Shown here one piece after another: positions 17,162 to 27,149 of a DNA stretch of 64,000 nt. A program made the translations under genes and the position numbers. Every line of letters begins with the position of its first letter. Within the stretch, counting starts at the first letter, position 1. The notes beneath the pieces were generated by a model, which had not been told where the DNA came from, made no database searches, and saw nothing but the letters and a program-made list of their open reading frames with translations. This stretch comes from an uncultured Fibrobacterota bacterium (GTDB taxonomy: Bacteria; Fibrobacterota; Fibrobacteria; Fibrobacterales; Fibrobacteraceae): the NCBI GenBank assembly GCA_903876665.1, contig CAIRAY010000124.1, positions 42,303 to 106,302 on the forward strand, in the 5' to 3' direction.

Positions 17162-17374
17162 TGACATACCCTTGTAACACCCGACTTGTGGGAAAGTGTC
17201 ACCAGAATTTAGAAAGAATGGGATTGGGTCCTTCGGTGTGTCACCCCGGCCTCCTGGAGGTAAATTCCGACGGGGATCTGGGGCAATGCTACATGGCTTT
17301 GATCCCTTGTAATTTCCGAGTCCAACACCTACATTCTCTTCGCAATTCGCCATGACGGTAAGGAGATAGATGTA

Positions 17375-18229
17375 ATGAAAACCAAAATATTGAATTTGTT
17401 TGCACTTACCGCTGTCTTTTCCTTGCTGGGCTGTGGCACCGAGGTAAACCCGGTTGTAGACCCGTCGAGTTCGTCGGACGCTGATTATTCGAGTGAATCT
17501 CCCTCCTCCAGCTCCTCATTCACAGAGGTTGTGGTTTCGAGTTCATCGGAGGTGGCATCGTCATCGAGCCTGGTCCCGTCGAGCTCGTCGGTTGTTGTGT
17601 CGTCGAGCGTTGTTCCGTCGAGTTCATCCATCGCAGAGTCTTCAAGCATTGCGCCTTCATCCAGTGTTGCTGTCTCATCTTCATCCTCGTTGCCGATTCC
17701 AGGTACTCCGGGTGCGGATCTTGTTTACGGTGGCCAGACATATAAAACCGTCATTATGGGTACCCAAACCTGGATGGCCGAGAACTTGAATTTTTCGACT
17801 GCTACGGGCTCGTGGTGCTATGGCGAACTCGCCACCAATTGCACAACATACGGCAGGCTGTACAACTATGCAACCGCTTTGACCGTTTGCCCCAGTGGCT
17901 GGCATTTGCCAGACACTACCGCTTGGCATACTCTGGAAGCCACAGTGGGCGGAAGTGCCACGGCAGGGACCAAGCTCAAAGCCAATAGCGCCTTGTGGCG
18001 AACAAATACGGGAACGGATAATTTCGGATTTTCCGCCTTGCCCGGTGGCTACTACACATACCTCGGCTCGAACTTCTACAATATTGGCGGTTTCGGTTAC
18101 TGGTGGACGGCCACGCCCCGTGGCAGCTTCATCTACTATCGGTTCATGGAGTTCGATGGGGCGTATGTGGCCGACCTATACGACATGAGTCAGGCCACCG
18201 GCTTATCCGTGCGCTGCTTGAAGGATTAA
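17375..18229 (+). CDS. FISUMP-domain lipoprotein with polyserine linker
   Basis: 284 residues. An AAGGAG site precedes the ATG. The signal peptide ends in the lipobox FSLLGC. Residues about 32-108 are a serine-rich linker with SSSS/VVPSSSS repeats, typical of Fibrobacter secreted proteins. Residues about 115-284 are the FISUMP domain: YGGQTYKTVIMGTQTWMAEN, YGRLYNYATALTVCPSGWHL, FGFSALPGG and a SVRCLKD end. The domain is close to those at 1779-2981 and 49731-50459. The gene is divergent from the ECF sigma operon, about 210 bp away, so regulation by that sigma factor is possible but not shown. Confidence 0.88.
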   Translation: MKTKILNLFALTAVFSLLGCGTEVNPVVDPSSSSDADYSSESPSSSSSFTEVVVSSSSEVASSSSLVPSSSSVVVSSSVVPSSSSIAESSSIAPSSSVAVSSSSSLPIPGTPGADLVYGGQTYKTVIMGTQTWMAENLNFSTATGSWCYGELATNCTTYGRLYNYATALTVCPSGWHLPDTTAWHTLEATVGGSATAGTKLKANSALWRTNTGTDNFGFSALPGGYYTYLGSNFYNIGGFGYWWTATPRGSFIYYRFMEFDGAYVADLYDMSQATGLSVRCLKD

Positions 18230-18582
18230 GTGCGCAGGGATCTGGGATGAAGCGGCCTCAGTAACCACCGGCAAAAATCTTTGCCGCCCCGGGTACAAAA
18301 CCATGCCGGCCATCGTCCAACCTTTTCGTAAGGGCGTTCCTTGCGGCACCTTCGGAAGTCGTGGCGCTGAAATTTGTGGGAATTGGGGCAAAAAAAACTA
18401 AAAGGCCTTGCCGATAGGGAATGTTGTTTAGGTTTTTGAGGGTGATGGGGGTCACGCGACTTTTGAATTCAAAATATGTCTAGCCGATTCATTCCAATGT
18501 AAAGTAATTTTTACTGTAAGGATTGTGGGATTCCGGCTTGGGGCCGGGATCTCCTCGTTTTACGTTAGGGTTTGGGGGATAT
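18230..18582. other. gene-free gap before the giant surface protein
   Basis: No coding sequence or RNA gene is evident in this stretch of about 350 bp. It is more AT-rich towards its 3' end. It contains an imperfect GC-rich inverted repeat at about 18528-18550 (GATTCCGGC paired with GGCCGGGATC). The promoter of the following gene should be here, but no convincing box could be fixed. Confidence 0.4.
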
Positions 18583-21500
18583 ATGAGACTAGGGAAATTC
18601 AATCGCGTTCTCATGCTACTTTGTGTGGCGATGTTTGTTGTACCGAGCTGGGCGCTTGTGCTGCCTCCGTCGCCGATGTCGGGCACAGAAGCGGGTTTAA
18701 ACAAACTATTAGAATACCAAATATTTGGTGCCGATAAAATAACGGCAGGCCATGATTTAGAGCTTTCCAACCCCAAAGGGTATTTTGGATCGAACAAGCA
18801 AATTGTTGCCGTAGGAGGCAATTGGAAAATTTCTCCCACGACTCTGATTGGCTCCGATGGGGGGGGTGCCATTGTTGCTGCGGACTTTGATGGGAATGGT
18901 GTTCTCACCTTTAACGGAAAAGTGATTGTTAATGGCTCTATGATGTTAATAAATCAAAATACTTTCAAGGATACATTAGCGACATGGAGTGCTCCATCAG
19001 GGGGGACATTGACTGAACCACCAAAAGGGATTTATAGTAAATCAAGTTGGCCTGACCACTTCACCAGTATGTGGCAGTCTTTACAGGTGCCATCTTTGGA
19101 TTGGACGCAATGCCATGCGGATGATCCATCCTATCCCATAAATTCGAATATCAATGTTTCTACCCCAAATGCTGTTGCATTGCTAGATGCCTCACAGATT
19201 ATTGCAGACACAGTGGTGGATTATTGTCTTAATAATGTGACCGGAAACCAAAACGGCTATAAAGTTTTAGTAAAACATCAGCCCTATCAGATTGTGAGGG
19301 TTTTTGTCAATGGGGATTTTTCCTTCCATAACGACAATGTGTTTGGGGTAACCACCGATGGAGTCAGCATAATCTCCAAGGACGATTACAAAGGTTCACT
19401 TCTTGTTTATGTGAATGGAACATTTACCGGAAGTGGTGATCGTCATACTTTGATGGGCTCATTTATGCATCCGAAGCCCTTGGCGCTATGGCAAGGAACG
19501 AGTCTTACCGGACAGTTGATCGCTCAAGAAATCACGGTCCAGAACACCTTAAATGGAGCAAATTTCAAATATGTTCCTTTCAATCCTCCTCAATTACAGC
19601 CAACTATCAGTTATAATGGTGGAGTTCAGCTTACTGAAAATGATGCAACTACCCGAACACTTATCGTTTCCTTGGATAAGCCGGCAATTGTTCCGGTAAG
19701 CGTGGATTATTCCTTTTTGTTTGAAGGGGTTGCTCCTTTGGCCAGTGCTGCTGATTTCGATAGCATTGGCTTGACAGGTAAATTGAACTGGGCAGTGGGG
19801 CAAACTACTGCATTCATAAAGCTAAAGGTGAAAAATGATCCTGACAAAGAAGGAACAGAAAATTTAAAGTTAACTCTAAGTAATATTGATGGAGCAGTTT
19901 TCCCTGGTGGGGCTACTTCCGTTTCCGTTTTGATGTCAATCCTAGATAACGATGACAACCTCGCGCCCACATCCCAAAACGGCTCAGTCATTGTCACGGA
20001 AGACCTCCCATTCGCATTCAAAGCGGGGGATTTTATTTTTAACGATGCCCTTCCTGGAAACATCACGTTCGTATCCTTGACCGTTGCCACTCCACCAGCT
20101 CTCGGAACTTTGTTCATCGATAACGGAAACGGACTCTATGATTCAGGTGTTGATTTTGTGGTAACCGCAAATTCAAGCCTGGCGGTTGCGGATATTCCCA
20201 AACTCATGTATCTGACTCCTTCAAATGGAAATACCGCAACGTCATTTTCATTCAAAGTTTCTGATGGTCTTTTGGAGTCGGTTTCTTCCTACACCATGGC
20301 CATTACTGTCACTGCCGTTGCTGATACCCCCTCCATCTCCGCCATTGCGAATCAAACAATCCTAGAAGATCAGCCCACTACAGCACTCGCATTCACCATT
20401 GGTGATGGCGATGGCCTTGCTTCTGCCACACTGAGCGTAAGCTCCAACAACCTCACCCTGATCCCCTTGGCAAACATCCATCTAGATACCCTCACCCCCA
20501 CAAGCCTTACCGTCACTCTGACTCCAGCAACGCACCGAAATGGTGGACCGGTAACCATAAAGGTAATCCATTCCGATGGAGGACTTGCCGACACCGCCAT
20601 TTTCACCGTCAGCATCACCCCCGTCAATGATGCTCCAAGCTTTACCAAGGGCGCAAACGACACGGTCAATGAAAATGCAGGTCCCCAAACAAGAAACTGG
20701 AATTCCGTCCGGTCGGCCGGCCCATACGAAACTCAGACTCTTTCCTTCCTACCAACCAACAACAACAACGCCCTCTTTAGCACACAACCTGCCGTGAGCT
20801 CAGCTGGCGTTTTGACCTACACTCCCGCAGCGAATAAGTCGGGTGTCGCAACCGTAACCATCAAAATCAAGGACAGTGGCCTTACTGCAAATGGTGGGGT
20901 GGACACAAGCGCCACCCAAACCTTCACCATCACTGTGGTTGGTGTGAACGGCGTTCCAAGCTTCACCGTGGGTGCGGATCAATCGGTAAATGAGGATGCT
21001 GGACTGCAAACCGTAAATGGTTGGGTTCCTACCTTTAGCGCAGGTGCTGGTGAGACCTCCCAGACGGTCTCTTTCACGGCAACGGCAGCCGATCCATCCT
21101 TGTTCTCTGGTGTCCCTTTGATTAGCCCCAGTGGTGTATTGACCTACACTCCGGCCGCCAATGCTTTCGGCACCACCAATGTCACCGTATTTATCAAAGA
21201 TGATGGCGGAACAGCAAATGGTGGCGTGGACCAGAGTGCCACGAAGAATTTCACCATCACAGTGAAACCGGTTAACGATGCTCCGAGCTACACTTCGGGA
21301 AGCAATGTCACTGTCCCAGAAGATACTGCCGCAACTTATAGCAAGGCCTGGGCTTCGACTCTTTCCATGGGGCCTGCAAACGAGGTGCTACAGACGGATA
21401 CCTTCAAGGTAACCAACAATGCGAGTACACTATTCAGCACACAACCCTCTATCAGCGCAGCCGGGCTATTGACTTTCAAGCCGGCCCTCAACGCTAACGG

Positions 21501-24500
21501 GGTGGCCACGGTTACGGTTCGCTTCAAGGATAGCGGTGGAACCTTAAACGGGGGTGTGGATTCTGTGGGTGCCCGGACTTTCACCATCAACATAACCCCT
21601 GTCAATGATGCTCCGGTGGCAGTAAATGACAATGCCCCTACCGCACAGGATGTTGCCAAGGCGTTTTCCCAAGCGACTCTCGTGGCAAATGACACGGATG
21701 TGGACGGGGATATCCCCGTTTTTGCCTCGCTGGTTTCTATTTCGGATAGCAATGGTGTATCTTCGATCGTGGGTTCCAATGTGGTATTCACCCCGGTGGC
21801 ACTATTTTCCGGGGTTGCGAAATTTCAATATGTAGTTAGTGATGGACATGGAGGTTTGGATACGGGATCCGTCTATGTTAGTGTCGCCTATACCAACACC
21901 CCCCCAACCCTTGGTGCCATTGTCAACGATACCATCAACCAGGGAGTCCAACTTTCTGTTGCGGGTACCGGTGCCGATACAGATGCAGGAGATATTCTCA
22001 CCTATTCTCTGGTTACCGCCCCGACAGCGATGGCCATTAACGCTTCCACGGGTTTGATCACTTGGACTCCAACCAATGCTGATGTCCAGGTCGCAGCCTA
22101 CACCGTTACGGTGCATGTGAAGGACAAGTTCAACGCATCCCCCGCAGATCGAACATTTACCGTCACTGTCAATAATGTGAATGACGCCCCCGTGCTTGCA
22201 ACCATTTTGGCCAAGACCATTGAAGAGGATTCCTTATTTACCGTCACGGCCTCGGCGACTGATGCGGATCTGATTGTTCCCACAGTCACGGAAGTGTTGA
22301 CCTACAGCCTCGTCTCGCCTCCCACAAACATGACCATCAATGCAACTACCGGAGTAATTTCTTGGACTCCAACCAACGCCCAGGTCGGAGTACATTCCAT
22401 CTCTGTGGTGGTTCGGGATGCAGGGACTCCAATTCTGAGGGACACCGTGGTGTTCACCCTCACGGTCACCAATGTCAATGATGCCCCAACCCTGGCCACC
22501 ATCGCTGACAAAATCACCTTTGAAGATGCGCTCTTTACAGTTACTGCCCTTGGCTCGGATGTGGATCTTGGTGACACCAAGACCTACAGCTTGCCCATCA
22601 AGCCTGCTGGCATGGCGATTGACCCCTCCACTGGCGTGATCACCTGGACCTCCGTGAATGCGGATGTGGATCCGACCCCCTACGCCGTGACTGTGCGGGT
22701 TACGGATTCGGGGGACAAGTATGCTGAGACATCTTTTACTGTAGAAGTCAGAAATGTAAATGATGCCCCTGTGTTTGGGGTGGTTGCAGATGATTCCACC
22801 GCGCAAGATGACTATTATTCTCTCCAGCTCATCGCCAATGATGTGGACCAAGCAGTCAATTCAAATGAAGCCCTTGATTTTGTGCTTCTTTCTGGACCAA
22901 CCGGCCTGGTGATGGATGCCTCTGGTAAACTCACTTGGACTCCTGGTTCCAGCGATGTGGGGACCCATGTGATCAAGGTCATGGTCGCGGATTTTGCTGG
23001 CCTCTCCGACACCGTCACCTTCAATCTGACCGTCACGAATGTCAACGATGCTCCGGTTATTGCCACCATCGAGGACCAGACCACGCTGGAGGATTCGACC
23101 TATAGCTTTACCGTTGTGGGCACCGATCCCGATGTGGATGATACGACCTTGACCTACAGCTTTGTGGCAAAACCAACTGGCATGATCTTGAACCCCACAA
23201 CCGGTGTCATCACATGGACCCCAGACAATAGCAAGGTCGGGGATCATATCATCACCGTTCGCGCCACCGATGCTGGGGGCTTGTATGTGGACAAAACCTT
23301 TACCTTGACCGTAGAAAATGTGAACGATGCGCCAACCCTCACGAATACTACCATGACCATCGCCGAGGACGCGAAGCTAGGTGCCATCGTGGGCAAGGTG
23401 ACCGGTACGGATATCGATGCGGGCTCTATCATCACCTATGAGATTGTTGGAAGCGACTCCAAATTCAGGGTGAGTGTCGAAGGAACAATCACCGTGGTCG
23501 GAGTCCTTGATTACGAAACCGCCAAGGCCGAAACGCTTTGGGTTGCAGTAACGGATGGAATCGCATCGGACACGGCAAGAATTATTGTCTCCGTAACCAA
23601 TGTCAAAGAGGTCACCCTAGTCGAGATCATAAAGGTTGCATCCGCGGATTCCACCTGGGCAAGGCCCGATACTGTGTGGACCAATGATTCTCTCGTGGAT
23701 ATCACTTGGACTCATGACGGAACAACCCAAATCGACCGGGTACCCGTTCATTCCGGGATCAATGTTTTGATCAAGGAATGGAAGTCTCCCGGCAAGGATA
23801 CCTACGGCCGTGATACGGTGATTGTGTTGGTGAATCGCCAAGACCCAGAGGTTACTGTAATTCTTCCTCCGGATCGTCCAGAACCAAAGCCCAATACGGT
23901 GATCGAAGATCCTCTTCTCCCGGTCGAACTGACGGATGAAGGCGATACCATTTACTTTATCAATGATGGTGAAAGAACCATTTTTGCCCGTGTGGTGGTT
24001 GTGGGCAAGGACATGAAGCGGGATACCATTATCGTCAAGGTGAATCCGGAGCTCAGTGAAGGAATCAACACGGTTACCTACACCTATACGGATATTTTTG
24101 GCAACAGTAGTAGTGGCACGATTCCGGTATTCCTGGACTTGACTCCTCCGGTGGTGCGCATTGTTAAACCCGCCGATTCTACTCAGACTACGCAATTCGT
24201 GTCGCCAGTGCAGTGGACCGTGGATGGACTCCCTATGGATACGTTAAATCAGCAATCGTTGGTGGTGGGTTGGAACGCCATTATTCGAAGCTACCGGGAT
24301 CGTGCCGGCAATGAGGCTTCCGATACGGTTTGGATCAAATTGAAGGATGCCAAGAAGAATATTCATATTTCCCTGGAAGAGCCCATGGTCGCACTGGATC
24401 ATCAAAAGGTGGCAGAATACTATGCCATCAATCCTCCCAAAGATGGTGAATTCTTTGCCCTTTCTATTGTCAATACCCAAAGTGGCCGTGAAGAGGAAAA

Positions 24501-25140
24501 GCAATATGGCATGGGCTCCAGCACCAAAAAGGGTGATGACAAGGAGCCATACCCGGGTCTGGTTGGCAAGCATTTAGGCCCAACATTGCGTATCGAAGTC
24601 AAGCTTCCTGCCATGGGTGGTGTGGATGCTGCCGGCAAGTTGCGTGGCGGTGACATGCAGAGCATCATGGAGCCCGATGGCCGCATCGCTTTGACAGAAG
24701 GTGCCGGCGAAGACCGGGAACTGGTTTCGCTAAGTGACTATATTGATAGCTACTGTCTTGAAGGCGCATTTAAAGAGTTGTCGCCCGGTGAAATGCGTGG
24801 CGCATCGCTATACAAAGCCAAGGTATACATCGAAGTCATGATTTATGATGCGATCGGTCAATTTGTCGACAACATGAAGGTGGTGCAGGAGATTGATAGC
24901 CCGAACTACCTTTCCGATGGTGGCATCCTGACTGGATTCCTCGAAATCAAGCCTCGCAAGGACAAGGGCTTGCAGAGCCAAACGGGGCGCTCATACGGCA
25001 CCGGCGCCTATGTTGTCCGGGGTACGGTTCGTAGCGTTTCCACTCTCATTTGCGACACCCCTGCTGGCGCACGTGGTAGCCAAGTTCGCTACAGCGACGA
25101 CATCCTACAGGCGTTTGGCTTCCGTCGCGATGCGAAGTAG
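18583..25140 (+). CDS. giant secreted Calx-beta/cadherin-like repeat protein
   Basis: 2185 residues from the ATG at 18583, which has a GGGGGA site and starts a signal peptide (LMLLCVAMFVVPSWA). Residues about 30-330 resemble a choice-of-anchor-A/ice-binding-adhesin-like domain (IVAVGGNWKI, VFVNGDFSFHNDN). About 340-465 is a Calx-beta domain ending in ILDNDDN. Then follow about ten tandem immunoglobulin/cadherin-like units of 95-110 residues, most joined by a VNDAP motif, with ITWTPTNA-type strands as in dystroglycan-type cadherin repeats. The last 500 residues are unique, without a sorting motif I recognise. A cell-surface or secreted adhesin is likely. The first 1.4 kb is more AT-rich than its surroundings. 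Confidence 0.82.
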   Translation: MRLGKFNRVLMLLCVAMFVVPSWALVLPPSPMSGTEAGLNKLLEYQIFGADKITAGHDLELSNPKGYFGSNKQIVAVGGNWKISPTTLIGSDGGGAIVAADFDGNGVLTFNGKVIVNGSMMLINQNTFKDTLATWSAPSGGTLTEPPKGIYSKSSWPDHFTSMWQSLQVPSLDWTQCHADDPSYPINSNINVSTPNAVALLDASQIIADTVVDYCLNNVTGNQNGYKVLVKHQPYQIVRVFVNGDFSFHNDNVFGVTTDGVSIISKDDYKGSLLVYVNGTFTGSGDRHTLMGSFMHPKPLALWQGTSLTGQLIAQEITVQNTLNGANFKYVPFNPPQLQPTISYNGGVQLTENDATTRTLIVSLDKPAIVPVSVDYSFLFEGVAPLASAADFDSIGLTGKLNWAVGQTTAFIKLKVKNDPDKEGTENLKLTLSNIDGAVFPGGATSVSVLMSILDNDDNLAPTSQNGSVIVTEDLPFAFKAGDFIFNDALPGNITFVSLTVATPPALGTLFIDNGNGLYDSGVDFVVTANSSLAVADIPKLMYLTPSNGNTATSFSFKVSDGLLESVSSYTMAITVTAVADTPSISAIANQTILEDQPTTALAFTIGDGDGLASATLSVSSNNLTLIPLANIHLDTLTPTSLTVTLTPATHRNGGPVTIKVIHSDGGLADTAIFTVSITPVNDAPSFTKGANDTVNENAGPQTRNWNSVRSAGPYETQTLSFLPTNNNNALFSTQPAVSSAGVLTYTPAANKSGVATVTIKIKDSGLTANGGVDTSATQTFTITVVGVNGVPSFTVGADQSVNEDAGLQTVNGWVPTFSAGAGETSQTVSFTATAADPSLFSGVPLISPSGVLTYTPAANAFGTTNVTVFIKDDGGTANGGVDQSATKNFTITVKPVNDAPSYTSGSNVTVPEDTAATYSKAWASTLSMGPANEVLQTDTFKVTNNASTLFSTQPSISAAGLLTFKPALNANGVATVTVRFKDSGGTLNGGVDSVGARTFTINITPVNDAPVAVNDNAPTAQDVAKAFSQATLVANDTDVDGDIPVFASLVSISDSNGVSSIVGSNVVFTPVALFSGVAKFQYVVSDGHGGLDTGSVYVSVAYTNTPPTLGAIVNDTINQGVQLSVAGTGADTDAGDILTYSLVTAPTAMAINASTGLITWTPTNADVQVAAYTVTVHVKDKFNASPADRTFTVTVNNVNDAPVLATILAKTIEEDSLFTVTASATDADLIVPTVTEVLTYSLVSPPTNMTINATTGVISWTPTNAQVGVHSISVVVRDAGTPILRDTVVFTLTVTNVNDAPTLATIADKITFEDALFTVTALGSDVDLGDTKTYSLPIKPAGMAIDPSTGVITWTSVNADVDPTPYAVTVRVTDSGDKYAETSFTVEVRNVNDAPVFGVVADDSTAQDDYYSLQLIANDVDQAVNSNEALDFVLLSGPTGLVMDASGKLTWTPGSSDVGTHVIKVMVADFAGLSDTVTFNLTVTNVNDAPVIATIEDQTTLEDSTYSFTVVGTDPDVDDTTLTYSFVAKPTGMILNPTTGVITWTPDNSKVGDHIITVRATDAGGLYVDKTFTLTVENVNDAPTLTNTTMTIAEDAKLGAIVGKVTGTDIDAGSIITYEIVGSDSKFRVSVEGTITVVGVLDYETAKAETLWVAVTDGIASDTARIIVSVTNVKEVTLVEIIKVASADSTWARPDTVWTNDSLVDITWTHDGTTQIDRVPVHSGINVLIKEWKSPGKDTYGRDTVIVLVNRQDPEVTVILPPDRPEPKPNTVIEDPLLPVELTDEGDTIYFINDGERTIFARVVVVGKDMKRDTIIVKVNPELSEGINTVTYTYTDIFGNSSSGTIPVFLDLTPPVVRIVKPADSTQTTQFVSPVQWTVDGLPMDTLNQQSLVVGWNAIIRSYRDRAGNEASDTVWIKLKDAKKNIHISLEEPMVALDHQKVAEYYAINPPKDGEFFALSIVNTQSGREEEKQYGMGSSTKKGDDKEPYPGLVGKHLGPTLRIEVKLPAMGGVDAAGKLRGGDMQSIMEPDGRIALTEGAGEDRELVSLSDYIDSYCLEGAFKELSPGEMRGASLYKAKVYIEVMIYDAIGQFVDNMKVVQEIDSPNYLSDGGILTGFLEIKPRKDKGLQSQTGRSYGTGAYVVRGTVRSVSTLICDTPAGARGSQVRYSDDILQAFGFRRDAK

Positions 25141-25162
25141 CATTCATTTCTTCGAGGGAATG

Positions 25163-25246
25163 GGCAACCCTGTCATTCCCGCCCCCCGCAGGGGGTAAAC
25201 TCCGGCGGGAATCGGCAACCCTGTCATTCCCGCGAAGCGGGAATCT
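25163..25246. repeat. REP-like palindromes, TGTCATTCCCGC family
   Basis: The 20-bp string GGCAACCCTGTCATTCCCGC occurs twice, at about 25163 and 25214. The second copy forms a perfect hairpin, TTCCCGC-GAA-GCGGGAA, at 25227-25243. The same type of hairpin (ATCCTCGC-GTAG-GCGAGGAT) recurs at 61465-61484. This is a different family from the CGGGCATGAC repeats elsewhere in the window. Confidence 0.75.
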
Positions 25247-25263
25247 AGTTTTTCGAAATTGAG

Positions 25264-25295
25264 GACTCCGGCTTAGGCTGGGGTTCTTTTTTTTC
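25264..25295 (+). terminator. intrinsic terminator after the giant surface protein
   Basis: GACTCCGGC-TTA-GGCTGGGGTTC forms an imperfect hairpin followed by eight T residues. It lies 124 bp after the stop codon, downstream of the REP-like repeats. Confidence 0.7.
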
Positions 25296-25339
25296 TTGAT
25301 ATGTATTATCTTTGGTGTCCATTAATGGGGATGCAATCC

Positions 25340-26872
25340 ATGAAAGGTTCAATATTTTATGTCTTTATCTTGTCCGTATTTGTGCTTCTCAACGGTTGCG
25401 CAGGGACCTTGGTGGAGGTTAGCCTTACGGACCTCAATCCGGGCCTGGCTGAATTCCAGGGGGATTCCGTTTATGACAATGTGACGAATCGCGTCAGCTA
25501 TAGCACCTACGGGGTAGAAAAATACGACAATTTGTTCAAAGAGGCCGCCTTTACCAGCGCCACACTCTCCCAGCTCCGTTTTTCTTTGGAGCGGGTAGTG
25601 GGGGATTCCGTGCGCTTCCCAGAGGGTGCGCAGAGTGCCAAGTTCGGGATTGGAATGGTGAAAATGGCGAAGGTGCAGGTCCCGGAATTGGTGGGTCGAG
25701 TCAAGTCCATTGTTTCCAATGCCATGGATTTGAATCCGGCCTCGGACTTTGGTGGGCCCGCCATGCTAAAGGCGCCGGCTGTGGCCAAGTCCCTGCAGGG
25801 TGCTCTGAGTGACATGGGTTCTGCCTCAAGTGACCTGGTGCAAATTGGAAAACTCATGCTTAGGGCTGCCAAGGTGGTCGCTCCTGCAAAGAAAGTCCAG
25901 GCAAAAGTAAGCGCAACCGAGCCTAGGCCTGAATCTTCGCCATCCCAACCCGTCTCCAGGATATCAACGGGGGGTAAGGGTGATTTGTATGTAACCGCCT
26001 CTAGGGAAGGAGCGTCCGTTAGTATTGACGGGTCTTCCGTCGGCGTCACTCCGCTCTTTTTGGAGGGGTTTCCCATCGGCCAGCATTTGATTCAGGTCAA
26101 ATCAGGGAATTATTCGGGTACACAGAAAATTGATCTCCTTCTAAATGAAATCAAAAAAGTCCAGATTGATTTACAAGTCGGAAAAAATTCCCTGAAAGTA
26201 CTTTCTGAACCCATGGGAGCCAATGTCTATATGGATGGTGGTGCAGTCTCCGCAGGAGAAACCCCCACAAGAATTGAGAATTTGGATTGTGGAGATCATC
26301 AAATGGTTCTTCGAAAGGAGGGTTATCCTGTGGTGACCCAGTCCGTTAATGTTAGTTGTTCCCGGGAAACTACGGTGCGCCTCGCGCTCGTCGAGACCCC
26401 TGTCGAGCCCCAGGCCGTTCCTGCGCCTCAGGTTGCTCCTGCACTGCAGGCTGTTGCTGCATTCCAGGTCAAGGTCGTCCCCCCTGTGGAAGCGGTCTCC
26501 GCACCACCTCCGTCGGTCGCCAAATTGGATTTGACAGAGGAGCCTCAAGGTGAATCACGAACCATGAATGCTGAGGTCCCCGAGGATGCCTTGCCCGCCA
26601 TGGAGGAGAGGCCCAATTCCAGCGGCCTGCGAAAAGTGGCCATTGCTTTGGCGGTCCTGGCTGCGTCTAGCGGCGGGGCAGGGGTCTATTTCAATTCGAA
26701 ACTAGCCTCGGCTCAAAGCCAATGGGATGATGCCAATACCTATAATGATCCTTATGGAATTGAGGCGGCAAAAACCAAAATTCAGGATGAGAGCTTCCGC
26801 AGAAATGTGGCTTACGGAATTTCATTGCCGGCCTTAATTGGAGCCGTGGTTCTTTGGGGGATGGGGGACTGA
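25340..26872 (+). CDS. PEGA-domain lipoprotein
   Basis: 510 residues from the ATG at 25340. The signal peptide ends in the lipobox LLNGC. Residues about 215-285 and 288-360 are two PEGA domains (LYVTASREGASVSIDGSSVG and LKVLSEPMGANVYMDGG), beta-sandwich units common in bacterial envelope proteins. A Pro/Ala/Val-rich linker follows at about 365-425. A hydrophobic helix at about 445-465 and another at the C-terminus suggest membrane contact. The first 190 residues are not recognised. A longer frame from 25301 would spoil the signal peptide. It stands alone between two terminators. Confidence 0.78.
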   Translation: MKGSIFYVFILSVFVLLNGCAGTLVEVSLTDLNPGLAEFQGDSVYDNVTNRVSYSTYGVEKYDNLFKEAAFTSATLSQLRFSLERVVGDSVRFPEGAQSAKFGIGMVKMAKVQVPELVGRVKSIVSNAMDLNPASDFGGPAMLKAPAVAKSLQGALSDMGSASSDLVQIGKLMLRAAKVVAPAKKVQAKVSATEPRPESSPSQPVSRISTGGKGDLYVTASREGASVSIDGSSVGVTPLFLEGFPIGQHLIQVKSGNYSGTQKIDLLLNEIKKVQIDLQVGKNSLKVLSEPMGANVYMDGGAVSAGETPTRIENLDCGDHQMVLRKEGYPVVTQSVNVSCSRETTVRLALVETPVEPQAVPAPQVAPALQAVAAFQVKVVPPVEAVSAPPPSVAKLDLTEEPQGESRTMNAEVPEDALPAMEERPNSSGLRKVAIALAVLAASSGGAGVYFNSKLASAQSQWDDANTYNDPYGIEAAKTKIQDESFRRNVAYGISLPALIGAVVLWGMGD

Positions 26873-26890
26873 ATTTGACCCCCCGTTGTC

Positions 26891-27070
26891 TTATTTGAGT
26901 GAAGCCTTCACCTTGGCTACCGCGTCTTTGGAATACAAGCAGCAGACCCCTTTTTTTGCGGCAGGCACCAGGCCAAGTGCCTTGATGGCTTTGGAAACGG
27001 CACCTGGGGAGACCCCGAGTTGAGTCGCAATGGCGCCAGAGGTGAGCAGGTTGGTGGTTTCAGCGGTCAT
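26891..27070 (-). CDS. small helix-turn-helix protein
   Basis: 59 residues. An AAAAGGAG site sits about six bases before the ATG at 27070; the frame extends further upstream but without a ribosome site. The sequence IATQLGVSPGAVSKAIKALG is a textbook helix-turn-helix, followed by a short basic tail with a conserved-looking CCLYSKDAV. It probably binds DNA or is an excisionase/antitoxin-size regulator. It sits exactly where the N-terminal part of the adjacent Rpn nuclease gene would be expected, on the opposite strand. Confidence 0.7.
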   Translation of the reverse strand: MTAETTNLLTSGAIATQLGVSPGAVSKAIKALGLVPAAKKGVCCLYSKDAVAKVKASLK

Positions 27071-27149
27071 GGTGTTCTCCTTTTTAGTGAAAGTAGATAA
27101 TTTGCTGGCGTATACGGCTGTCCAAAACAATTGGCAAAGACAAAACTGA

